From Panax quinquefolius (taxonomy: Eukaryota > Streptophyta > Magnoliopsida > Apiales > Araliaceae), in the NCBI GenBank assembly GCA_020205615.1, contig CM035170.1:114986253-115050252 (forward strand): a stretch of DNA of 64,000 bases. The letters are read 5' to 3'. Position 1 is the stretch's first letter, and each line of letters begins with the position of its first letter. The notes under the pieces are model-generated. The model saw only the letters and a list, made by a program, of their open reading frames with translations. It did no database searches and was not told the DNA's origin. Position numbers and translations under genes: made by a program. Below are positions 20,998 through 31,736 of the stretch, piece by piece.

Positions 20998-23425
20998 TGT
21001 GAGACCCCAGAATTTATCAATAAAGATTTAAATTTTGTTGAAATAATTTTTTTAATATTATGGTGTGAATTTAAGATAATATTATAGTTGTGGGTAGTAT
21101 TTATAAATTTTGCAAAGTATGCAAGTGGTTATATTATATTCGATTGGTCTGGGAATATTCGGTTTAGCGAGGAATATTAGTCACAACTGGCTCAATCATT
21201 GGTGGACCCTAGCGAGTAATTATTGTCGGATTGAAAAACGACAAAAATATTTTATTGAAATAACGGCGGAAGTTTTACCGTAGTTCTTGTTGAACTACTT
21301 TCATTAGTAAAAATATGCTGATGTCGTGTGGTTGCATAAGTAAGCACTACGGTATTGATTATTGATGCTTATGTGAGAAGTCACTCGGTTTGATTCCATT
21401 ATTGTCGATTAATAATATGAATTATTATAATGATAATGACGTTTTGTTTTATTCGTATTATTAACGTAATAAAAGCGAAACATCTTTTTATATAAAATAG
21501 AATACTTTATTAAAGTTATTCTATAAATAGAATATATTATATTTTATTATGCATAGTGTTGCGTAGTGTTTTTGCGTAGTGTTTTTGTAGTATTGCATAG
21601 TGTTTGCATAGTAAAATGTTTTTATATAAATAGAATATATTATATTTTATTTAAAAGATTTTCTTTAAATATGGACCGCCGATTAAAGTTAATCAATCTG
21701 GACCGTTCATGGATTAATTCTTATGCATTCCATTTTCCTATAAATAAAGCTCATTCCTTCATTATTTTCTTACGAATTCATTGAAACTACAGAGAGAGAA
21801 ATTATAGAGAGAAGCTATAGAGAAAAATTATAGAAAGAAGAAGAGTATTATATCTTTACTTCACTACTTCTATATTCATTTCTTTTTACGGTAAGGGGTG
21901 TTATTCTTTCTTCTTCGAAGAGAACTTACATTATTCCATTCACTATTATTCTCATTGAATAACTTTTGTAAAAGTGACATACCCTATACATAATCAGATA
22001 TATGCATATCCTATACTTGGTGAAATCCTTATGTTATTCCATTCTTATTTATTCATTGGAATAACTTTGTATCTGCCATTTTACCTATACTTGGTGACAT
22101 TCTACTATTATTACATTGGAACATCCTGTCTGCGTATGTTTTTACACCGGACTGGTTCCGTTTTATTATTACATTGGAACATCACATGCGTGTGTTTTAC
22201 ACCGGACCGGTTCCGCTCTTTATCATTCTGTTGGAATATCCTATCTGTGTGTTTTACACCGGATCCGGTTCCATCTTTATTATTCTGTTGGAACATCACA
22301 GCGGTGAATTTCACCCGACACGGTTCCGTTATTATTATTACATTGGAATAACTCATGTCTGTCATGCGGGTACCGCATGCATGGTGATTTCTTTTGTTAT
22401 TCCATTCTTTATTATACCCAGTTGGTTAAAACTTTGACTTCTATACTCCATGAAATTAGTAGAATATCCTTGATATTTGCGTTTCATCCAGTATCTTTTC
22501 ATGGAAATATTCTTTTGATCATTCTTGAATTTTACTCTACGAAACAGTATCATGTTGACAATTTGGACGTTAATAATTCATGGATTAAATAATTCTTGAA
22601 CTTGTTTTATTGAATTACTATGTCATTGTCATCATCCTCATGTTATATTATGTTATCTTTGGGCTTACGTGCGTAGATGAACTTAGTATGATTATGACCG
22701 AGGATCATTCGGTATAATCATGACTTGATATAAATGATGTGACAAAAGTCCTCAATGGCCTGTAATGCAGTGATGGATAGTTTTTGGTATGATTATGACT
22801 AGGGGTGATTCGGTATAGTCATGACCATTGATAATTTGATGAAAATCCTTGGCCGTAGTACGAGGGATGATTAGATGTGGTGGTTTATTTATTAAGTTTG
22901 AGTCTCGGCGATAAAAATTGATGAAAACCTTTTAAAACCTAAAAGATAGTAGACTTTATTCTCTACTTGACTCTTTTAATGGATTGCTTATTCAAATTGC
23001 AGATTAAACCGGTTTGTTTATTGTATTTTATCGGTTTAACATCTTTGTTGAAGGCTAATGATAATTTATTCTTCTCTATCATTATCTTAGTCATAATATT
23101 TCTTCTTGGGCTAGTTGAGCTCACCTTTTCTTTTCACTGTTCTCTTCGGAAATGAGAACATAGGGACGAGAGTCGGGAACGAAGTAATGGTCCGAGAGGA
23201 TAACATTAGTAGTCCTCACTATTCTCGTGAAATAGTGTGATAATAGTTGTAATGAGGACTCCTTTTGAGTTTGTATAATATCTAGTAGACAATATTTGTA
23301 TTCAAACTCACGCTTTATATCGTATAGTACACCATTATATATTAAGTAAGTTGTATTTGAATTTATGTACCATGTAAGTGGCGACCCAAGATGGGTGACG
23401 TATACCTAATTTTTGGGGCGTCACA
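20998..23425 (+). repeat. 5' LTR of family-B element
   Basis: TGTGAGACCCC...GGGGCGTCACA, 2428 bases. It has a TATA box at 21739-21746 followed by an AGAGAGAGAAATTATAGAGAG start region, ~60-base hairpin repeats (21945-22360), the GATTATGACC/GGTATAATCATG inverted repeat (22686-22730) and the AGTCCTCA/TGAGGACT hairpin (23211-23263). Confidence 0.93.
21739..21746 (+). promoter_or_regulatory. LTR promoter TATA box (family B)
   Basis: TATAAATA after CATTTTCC. The box is at the same place in the solo LTR (16052), the nested LTR (17967), the 3' LTR (28022) and B-prime (minus, 45774-45781; decayed to CATTTATA at 39907 in its other LTR). A purine-rich AGAGAGA leader follows in each. Confidence 0.7.
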
Positions 23426-23426
23426 A

Positions 23427-23437
23427 CAGTATCGAGC
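23427..23437 (+). other. Primer-binding site of family-B element
   Basis: CAGTATCGAGC right after the 5' LTR. It is initiator-Met-like with the CAG-to-CG shortening also seen in A1, B-prime and D3. Confidence 0.7.
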
Positions 23438-23607
23438 TTAGGGATATGATCCTGGCTAAGATGTGAGATAAGAACTAGGAGGGAGGACGGGAAATTCCTT
23501 CGCTAGTATGACCTACCTAAGTTTATTTGGTATTTAATTGGTCGGTCAGAGTATAGGGATAATATTTGATATATTAATTAACCCTTGTGTTGTGGCAGTG
23601 TTTGGAA

Positions 23608-24205
23608 ATGGCAGCTGAAAATATTCACAATGGAGTGAATGTGACCGTTGTGACACCTTTAATCACTAATCAGGTTAATGCAAAGGTTAATAGACGAGGA
23701 ACAAATTAGAGATATCCACGTAGTAAATGAAGAACTAATTGTTGCACCCGAGCTAGTTGCATAGGTAGCAGCTGAAAGTGAGGAAGAAGAGGAAGAAGAG
23801 GAACCTGAGGAGAATTGGTTAAAAGAAATTTATGATCAAAACTTAGAATTACAAAATCGTGTTCGTGAGCTAGAAGAACAGGTTGAAGAACGGCAAACGG
23901 TCGTGGAACAAAGGGATACAACAATTCAAAATTGGGTTACCCGATATGTGATGCTCGAACAAAATCACGCTTTGGCAGGGTGTAAGATATTAAAGTTGGA
24001 ATCTGAGAATTTAAAAATCAAAGATCAGCTAAAAGAAGAAACAACTGAACGAAGGAGAATAGGCGATGCGTGGGTAAAAGCTGCACAACGCGTTGATAGT
24101 GTAGAAAAAGACGTCCGATCCAATAAAGCCAAAATAGATGAAATGGACTTTTCTTTTGACAAAGAATTGGGAGAACCAACATCAATTGAATTACCACATG
24201 CATAG
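23608..24205 (+). pseudogene. gag: Coiled-coil Gag of family-B element, nearly intact
   Basis: Starts at the ATG of MAAENIHNGVN, 170 bases after the primer site. One frame change near 23690-23700 and one TAG (23759-23761) are the only interruptions. From 23762 the frame is open for 147 codons to the TAG at 24203-24205. It begins with an acidic run of Glu residues, then heptad-rich sequence (LELQNRVRELEEQVEERQ, and later KILKLESENLKIKDQLKEE) predicted to form a long coiled coil, and ends DFSFDKELGEPTSIELPHA. No zinc knuckle follows. In a retroelement this would be a particle-forming N-terminal Gag region. It differs from the A1 gag after the shared start. It is the longest undamaged retroelement reading frame in the window, so a recent or selected role is possible but unproven. 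Confidence 0.6.
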
Positions 24206-24324
24206 CGGTCAACCCGAATTCGATATGGATCGAGAATAATGATTCAAATCATGGATCGAGGAATGTGAAGAAGCACTTAAGGGTGGAATGTACCTATAGT
24301 AAAGTCAAACTCGGTAATTTAAGC

Positions 24325-25060
24325 GAGAGCGTTTATTCGAGAAACCGAACGAAGTTATTACGTAAAATTAATTATTGCGAAGTCTATACTTTATTCAATA
24401 CAAGTTCTACCCACTCTTTTATTCTACCTAGTTGTGTTCAATGTTTAAATTTGACTCCGAAAAAAAAATAAATTAGACTTTGATTTATTTATTGAAACTT
24501 CGTTGGGAGAAACCTTCGTTACCTCCACTGTTTATTAATCTTGTTGTTTCAAATAAACACTTTCACGATCTTATATCTTTAAAAATTATTGCCTTTGAGG
24601 TAATTTTTGAAAACGATTGATTAACTACTTATTATTCTTTTTATAAGGTTGTTAGCTTTCATATTCCTAACCAACTTTGTTATACTTAATTCAAAGTAAC
24701 CAAATCCTAAAGTTAATCACCATTATATCAAGTCATAAGTAAAGAGCCCGAACCTTTCGTTGTTGACTTCCTTGTGTGGAATGCACCGGCCGACTTTTCA
24801 GAGGGCGACATCGTGAATAAAGATGGCAAGTTGATAGGTATCATTGTGAGGTGCCATCCAGGTTAAGGGATAGAAGTCACAGTTGGTATTAATGTGACGT
24901 ATTATCCAAGTCTTGGACGAGAGTAACAGTTTTGAATGATATTTCTATCATTAATAAATTTCTTGGCGTATTCTTGAAGACTTCCTAGCCTACCCTAGAA
25001 CGTAAAATCAAATTTTGTATTGACCCCAGTACAAAAACCCATTTCTTAAACCCTCAAATA
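24325..25060 (+). pseudogene. Protease remnant of family-B element, end of pol homology
   Basis: EVYTLFNTSSTHSFI (24379-24423) lines up with the EVYTLLDLGATHSFI of family A, so the catalytic Asp-containing triplet is lost. Nucleotide similarity to 440-700 of A0 continues to about 24700, then a B-specific segment of about 170 bases (24760-24930), then similarity to A0 842-960 until about 25060. RT sequence, which follows at that point in family A, is missing entirely. The right edge of this homology marks the deletion that made the element non-autonomous. Confidence 0.75.
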
Positions 25061-27266
25061 TTTCTTCAACTAAAATGAACAGTTTACGTGGTTTATGATG
25101 AAAGTCATAATAAAAGCATTGGACTAATGAAAATCATGGGTATATGAAGTATTAGTAAGTGTTATGATGAGTTATGTGGTTATTATGTGAAAACATGAAA
25201 GTTTCTTAGAAATCACAAAGGGTTGAAAAATCAGATTTTGGTAAAAAACGTAACATGAAATTCAATTGACCATATCTCCTATTATATTTTGAATTTTTGA
25301 GTATGGTCAAGTTCTAGAGTTAGATCTATGAGTTACCTAACTAATCCAAGTGGAATTACTGGAAAAGGTGTTGTAGATTTTTGTGTGGACTGATTTTAGC
25401 AAATGAGGCCAAAGCTGTAAATTTCGAAAATGCTACTGCCCAGAAACTTTAAGAGACTGTTTCGGCCACTTAAATTATGAGAAAAATTCTGGCCTTTTGG
25501 GACATGAAAGTATATGGTATAAAGTACCTCCTGTCCAAAAATGAGCTCATTCTGACTTAAAATGAGCAAGTTATGACTATTTCAATATTTAGGTTTTTTC
25601 GACAAAAAACACTATAACCGGAGTTCTATAACTCCGATGACCATGAAATTTAAACTGGAAGCTCACGTTAACATGTGTAAGGTCCTGCCAAGAATTGGGA
25701 ATTTTTGGAGTTAAACTTGAGGTAGCTAATTTCTTAAGGAATTAAGTGGAAATTGATTTTTAAAAAATAGTAAATGAATTTTAAAAATTCCGAGAAAAAT
25801 ATATTTTCATTATGGGACTATATTATGCTAAATCCCAGAAAAGAAATATTTTTGGGACTAATTTGGTATTTTTCATGAAAATAGTTTAGTTACGAACATA
25901 TGAGTTAAATATGTTATGTGAAGTAACAAAGTTGAAAATAGGATTTTATGGCTAGAGAATCCTATATAGAGTATATGCATATTTTTTGATGAGGGATTTG
26001 ATAATTGGTGATGATATTTTACGAGTATGGCATTTTTGAATGATTAAATGCATTATATGGTAAAGCGTAAACAATTGAGATAAATTGTTTATAAATTTAA
26101 GAAGTGATTAAAATATTATTATAATATTAATGTTATTAGATTATGAGATTATTAAGTGAGTGATAACATGGGGATATTCTTGAATCCTGGATAAATTATA
26201 TTATAAATGTTTAATATTTATCCTTTATCTCATTTGATTGATTCTTTATATCATTATCCTCATGTTTATATTATGTTGAAAGTCATCTACCCCTGGCACA
26301 TGGTGCATAGATGGACTTGGTATGATTATGACCACGGATTATTCTAAGATAATCATAACCGTAATTGAAAACACAATTATCTTTGGTAGTAGTGCATGGA
26401 TAATTTGTGGTCGTGATACTAATGAATACACGATTATCTTTGGTAGTAGTGCATGGATAATTTGTGGTCGTGATACTAATGAATACACAATTATCTTTGG
26501 TGCGTAGTGCATGGATAATTTGTGGTCGTGATACTAATGAATACACAATTATCTTTGGTAGTAGTGTATGGATAATTTGTGGTCGTGATACTAATGAATA
26601 CACAATTATCTTTGGTAGTAGTGCATGGGATAATTTGTGGTGCGTGATACTAATGAATACACAATTATCTTTGGTAGTAGTGCATGGATAATTTGTGGTC
26701 GTGATACTAATGAATACACAATTATCTTTGGTAGTAGTGCATGGATAATTTGTGGTCGTGATACTTAATGAATACACAATTATCTTTGGTAGTAGTGCAT
26801 GGATAATTGTGGTCGTGATACTAATGAATACACAATTATCCTTGGCCTGTAGTGCAGGGATGATTCGATGATATGGATTAATTATTGAGCTGAGTCTCAG
26901 CAATGAAATATTAATTCATGGATGTGGTAAAAGTCATCTTTGGTCGTAGTGCATTGATAGACTTGGTATGATTATGACCACGAATTATTCGGTATAATCA
27001 TGACCAGATTGAAAACACGAATATCCTTGGCGATTGGTGCATGGATAATTAATTGGTCGTGATATCTATTAAGTTGCGTCTCAAAGATTATTGGTTTTAC
27101 GATTTGTATATCTTTAGCTTTGTAAGTGCAAAGATGAATTGTTAATGAATATCTTTGGTTGGATTGCAAAAATGAATTTAATGTTTTCAACGATAAAGGT
27201 ATTCAAGGTATCCTCACCTCTTTATCATATCAGTACATACCCTAATTTCGAGGGCTTAAATTCCAT
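25061..27266 (+). other. Non-coding filler replacing pol in family-B element
   Basis: No coding similarity is seen. 25765-26215 resembles 14050-14480, and the whole stretch is shared, inverted, with 40658-42800. It carries the 57-base tandem array (26365-26850) and further ATCTTTGG hairpin units (26935-26960, 27107-27180). It probably derives from the LTR or 3' region of another element (inference). Confidence 0.7.
26365..26850 (+). repeat. 57-base tandem array, about 9 units
   Basis: Unit: GAATACACAATTATCTTTGG / TAGTAGTGCATGGATAATTT / GTGGTCGTGATACTAAT (57 bases, a multiple of three, so every frame stays open on both strands). Each unit can fold ATTATC with GATAAT around a loop containing GGTAGTAGTGC. 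Units differ by single bases and small indels. About 8 units occur in the inverted copy (41075-41490). Confidence 0.92.
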
Positions 27267-27278
27267 AAGGAGGGAGAT
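27267..27278 (+). other. Polypurine tract of family-B element
   Basis: AAGGAGGGAGAT immediately before the 3' LTR start TGTGAGATCCC; nearly identical to that of family A. Confidence 0.8.
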
Positions 27279-29693
27279 TGTGAGATCCCGTAATTTATCA
27301 ATAAAGATTTAAATTTTGTTGAAATAATTTTTTTAATATTATGGTGTGAATTTAAGATAATATTATAGTTGTGGGTAGTATTTATAAATTTTGCAAAGTA
27401 TGCAAGTGGTTATATTATATTCGATTGGTCTGGGGAATATTAGGTTTAGCGAGGAATATTCGCATAACTACTCAATCATTGGTGGACCCTAGCGTAATTA
27501 TTGTCGGATTGAGAAAACGACAAAAATATTTTATTGAAATAACGGCGGAAGTTTTACCGTAGTTCTTTGTTGAACTACTTTCGGTAGTAAAAGTACAAAG
27601 AATACGTGTGGTTGCATAAGTAAGACACCGGTATTGATTATTGATGCTTATGTGAGAAGTCACTCAGTTTGATTCCATTATTACCGATTAATAATATGAA
27701 TTATTATAATGATAATGACGTTTTGTTTTATTCAGTATTATTAACGTCTTAAAAAGTAAAACATCTTTTTATATAAAATAGAATACTTTATTAAAGTTAT
27801 TCATAAATAGAATATATTATATTTTATTATGCATAGTGTTCCATAGTGTTTTGCATAGTGTTTTGTATAGTATTGCATAGTGTTTGCATAGTAAAATGTT
27901 TTTATATAAATAGAATATATTATATTTTATTTAAAAGATTTTTCTTTAAATATGGACCGTCGATTTAAAGTTAATCAATCTGGACCGCTCATGGATTAAT
28001 TACTTATGCATTCCATTTTCCTATAAATAGAAGCTCATTCCTTCATTATTTTCTTACTTAATTCATTGAAACTCTGAGAGAGAAATTATAGAGAAAGCTA
28101 TAGAGAAAAATTATAGAAAGAAGAAGAGTATTCTACCTACTTCACTACTTCTATATTCAGGTTCTTTTTACTAGAAGGGGTGTTATTCTTTCTTCTTGAA
28201 GAGAACTTCATTATTCCATTCACTATTATTACATTGGAATAACTTTTGTAAAGTGACATACCCTATACATAATCAGTATATGCGATATCCTATACTTGGT
28301 GAAATCCTTATGTTATTCCATTCTTATTTATTCTGTTGGAATAACTCGTATACTGCCAGTTTACCTATATACTTGGTGACATTCTACTATTATTATTACA
28401 TTTGGAACATCACATGCTCAAGTGTTTTACACCCGGTTCCGCTTTTATTATTCATTTGGAACATCCTGTGCATGTGTTTTACACCGGACCGGTTCCGCCT
28501 TTATCATTCTGCTGGAATATCCTATCTCATGTGTTTTACAACGGATCCGGTTCCATCTTTATTATTCATTTGGAACATCCCGTCTTGGTGTGAATTTCAC
28601 CGACCGTTCCGTTATTATTATTACGTTGGAATAACTCATCTATCACAAGTACCGCATGCATGGTGATTTCTTTTGTTATTCCATTCTTTATTATACCCAA
28701 ATGGTTAAAACTTTGACTTATATACTCCATGAAATTAGTAGAATATCCTTGATATTTGCGTTTCATCTAAGTATCTTTTCATGGAAATATTCTTCCGATC
28801 ATTCTTGAATTTTACTCTACGAAAACAAAGATCATGTTGACAATTTGGGCGTTAATAATTCATGGATTAAATAATTCTTGAACTTGTTTTATTGAATTAC
28901 TATGTCATTGTCATCATCCTCATGTTATATTATGTTATCTTTGGCTTACGTGCATAGATGAACTTAGTATGATTATGACCAGGGATCATTCGGTATAATC
29001 ATGACTTGATATAAATGATGTGACAAAAGTCCTCGGTGGCCTGTAATGCAGTGATGGATAGTTTTTGGTATGATTATGACTAGGGGTGATTCGGTATAGT
29101 CATGACCATTGATAATTTGATGAAAATCCTTGACCGTGGTACAGGGATGATTAGATGTGGTGGTTTATTTATTGTCGAGTCTCAAATGATAAAAATTGAT
29201 GAAAACCTTTTAAAACCTAAAAGATAGTAGACTTTATTCTCTACTTGACTCTTTTAATGGATTGCTTATTCATTAGCAGCTTAAACCGGTTTGTCAATTG
29301 TATTTTATCGGTTTAACATTTGTTGAAGGCTAATGATAATTTATTCGCATTATCTTAGTCATAATATTTCTTCTTGGGCTAGTTGAGCTCACCCTTTCTT
29401 TTCACTGTTCTCTTCGAAATGAGAACATAGCTGGGACGAGTCGGGGAACGAAGTAATGGTCCAGAGGATAACATTAGTAGTCCTCACTATTCTGTGAAAT
29501 AGTGTGATAATAGTTGTAATGAGGACTCCTTTTGAGTTTGTATAATATCTAGTAGACAATATTTGTATTCAAACTCACGCTTTATGTCGTATTGTACCTG
29601 ACAGCTTATATTAGTAAGTTGTATTTGAATTTATGTACCATGTAAGTGGCGACCCAAGATGGGTGACGTATACCTAATTTTGGGGGCGTCACA
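27279..29693 (+). repeat. 3' LTR of family-B element
   Basis: 2415 bases, aligned end to end with 20998-23425. TATA box at 28022-28029, hairpin repeats 28210-28640. Differences from the 5' LTR are mainly short indels plus scattered substitutions. Confidence 0.93.
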
Positions 29694-29811
29694 CACATCA
29701 TATGTGTTGTTGTATTTTACACGACAATTGTTGTAATAAAGTTGTAGTTGTTTTCCGTACCATATATTTGGCGATTCAGAATGGGTTGGATGGAATGGAC
29801 CTATTTTGGGT
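29694..29811 (+). repeat. Family-C LTR fragment III (3' end)
   Basis: Starts with the CACAT duplication and continues ATATGTGTTGTTGT, like 36434 onward in the complete LTR. It ends TGGACCTATTTTGGG near 29811, matching the C terminus at 53956-53974, but the final GCGTCACA is not seen. Confidence 0.7.
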
Positions 29812-30239
29812 CATTATATTCCAATCCCGATCCAACCGGGACCATGGGCCTCACTTTTTCAAATTTCATGAAAACTCGGTAGTTTTAGCCACTGCTTTTT
29901 TGGCCATGCTTACCGTTGCAGTGTCTAATCCATGCCATGGGGTGAAATAAAAAAAAAATCATAGTGAAAATTTCTAAATAACCATAATTCAATGATGAAA
30001 ATAATCAAGTAGACAGAATTTTATTGCAAAAAAATATTGTAACTATATATTTTGCAAACGATTCTCATTTCATATTCTTTTAATCAATTTAAGACATTTT
30101 AAATTTCAAGACTAATTTTTATTTATGTTATTTTGATTAACACAAAAATTATTATTAAGTATAAAATTTATATTTCAAAAATTAAAACAAACTTGCATCA
30201 TATTTTGAATTTTAAAATTGTGTATATTTACTATGATTA
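29812..30239. other. AT-rich interval with no recognisable feature
   Basis: I see no reading frame, repeat or LTR end that I can support. It may hold decayed flank of elements C or E. Confidence 0.4.
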
Positions 30240-31445
30240 AAGTTAGGTCGGACAACGAGACATGTATGATACAGGGATCTTCTCCAACTCCCATCCTGCC
30301 AAGGCCGCGAATGTATACATTACCTCTGAAGATACGCTACCTGAACGCAAGACCCTTATACCTTGATTAAATACTTTTAGCAAATTTCATGAAATCACAA
30401 ATCACAAATTCGTTATAACACCAAATTAGTCTGTTTAAGTTTCGTTCTTTTCGTTTTTATATGTATAAATGTAATCATTCATCAATGTACCGATTAATAT
30501 GCAATTTAAACATAAATTTTTGTACTTACAAGCCATATTCATATATTTTTCTCTATAAACTATAAAACTCCAATTTAAACACTATTTCACGGATTTGATT
30601 ACTCCAAATTACATACAAATCATATAGAATTGGATTATGCATGCTAATAAACATATATAATCAATTTATTAATAAATTGGCCATCAAATTCAATTTACGA
30701 GAGAACTAAAATAAACTTTCATGGAGAAAATTAAAGAATGTAAATTAAAGCTTGAATATAAGATATTACCTTGATTGTTTGTTTAGATTAGTAGGAGATG
30801 ATAGCAACTCCTTTAATTCTCCAACTTCTTCTTCTTCAATCTCACAATTCTCTCAAATTTTCTCTCTATTCTCTCTGTATTGTATTCTCAGATTAAACAA
30901 ATATATGATATAAACTTATTATACGTAATATAATATCTGGCACAACATGGGTGTCAGTTAAGGCCAATACGCATTTAACTACTCCCATGTTCATAAGGTC
31001 ATGTTTGGCTAGCCTTTAAAAGGCTCTTATTCTTTTATTTTAATAAACTCACTTATTATATAGTTTATTTGTCACACATTAATTAATCAAATTACATTAT
31101 TTAAATTCAATTAATTTAAAGCCAATATTACTCATTAAATCACCTCATCACATAATTAAAATTCTCATTTATTAATTATGTCAAGTCATTAAATCTCTAA
31201 TTAATTATTTAAATTAATTAGGATAATATTATGCTTATTAAATAATTCATTTAATCAAATATGCTCAATTAAATACATACTTTTGAATAATAAATTCTCC
31301 ACATTAATTTAATCAATGTAACACATATAATTAAATTAATCTACCAAAAATTCATCAATTAATTATTTAACCCAATAATTAAATCATCAAAATATATTTA
31401 TTTAATTTAATAAATATTTAAATTACAAAAATCTCATTTGTCACA
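30240..31445 (-). repeat. 3' LTR of gypsy element E (left edge uncertain)
   Basis: On the minus strand it begins TGTGACAAATGAGA at 31445, directly after a G-rich polypurine tract. It contains an AGAGAGAATAGAGAGAAA purine leader (30860-30880), typical of the start region of a plant LTR. The far end could not be fixed: no matching 5' LTR exists in the window. 30240 is a rough estimate from the change in composition. Confidence 0.55.
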
Positions 31446-31460
31446 TCTTTCCCCCCTTAA
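31446..31460 (-). other. Polypurine tract of element E
   Basis: Minus strand TTTTAAGGGGGGAAAGA next to the LTR start. A second, similar tract (TAAGGGGGGAG, minus) lies 60 bases upstream in the element at 31511-31521, within a short direct duplication. Confidence 0.7.
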
Positions 31461-31736
31461 AAGGGTTCTGTCCCTAGAATCACGACTCAATCAATTCATC
31501 CCGTTACATTCTCCCCCCTTACAAAGATTTTGTCCCCAGAATCGCTTACACATAAATTAAGCAAATAAATGTGGGTAATTTTTTATCATATGCTCTTCGA
31601 GTTCCCACGTAACTTCTTCAGCATTGTAGTTCCTCCAAATAACCATAACAAAAGGTATTATTTTATTTTTGAGTACTTGCTCTTTCCTGTCTACTATCTG
31701 AACATGAACTTCTTCATAGGACAAATCTTTCTCAAA

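Larger units (their letters stand above)
20998..29693 (+). mobile_element. Complete non-autonomous family-B element with gag only
   Basis: 5' LTR 20998-23425, internal 23426-27278, 3' LTR 27279-29693, flanked by the perfect duplication CACAT (20993-20997 and 29694-29698). The internal region has a primer site, a gag with a long coiled coil, protease remnants, then about 2.2 kb of non-coding sequence with a tandem array. RT, RNase H, integrase and chromodomain are absent. This is the TR-GAG/LARD type of plant non-autonomous retrotransposon. Its LTR ends and polypurine tract match family A, so an A-like element could have supplied the enzymes (inference). Confidence 0.93.

Noticed and set aside
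26365..26850. Possible CRISPR array
   Set aside because: Units are contiguous and similar throughout, with no unique spacers, in a plant retrotransposon.
26283..26903. 206-codon minus-strand reading frame
   Set aside because: It lies wholly in the 57-base tandem array; 57 is a multiple of three, so frames stay open and the protein is a simple repeat. The same applies to 41134-41610.
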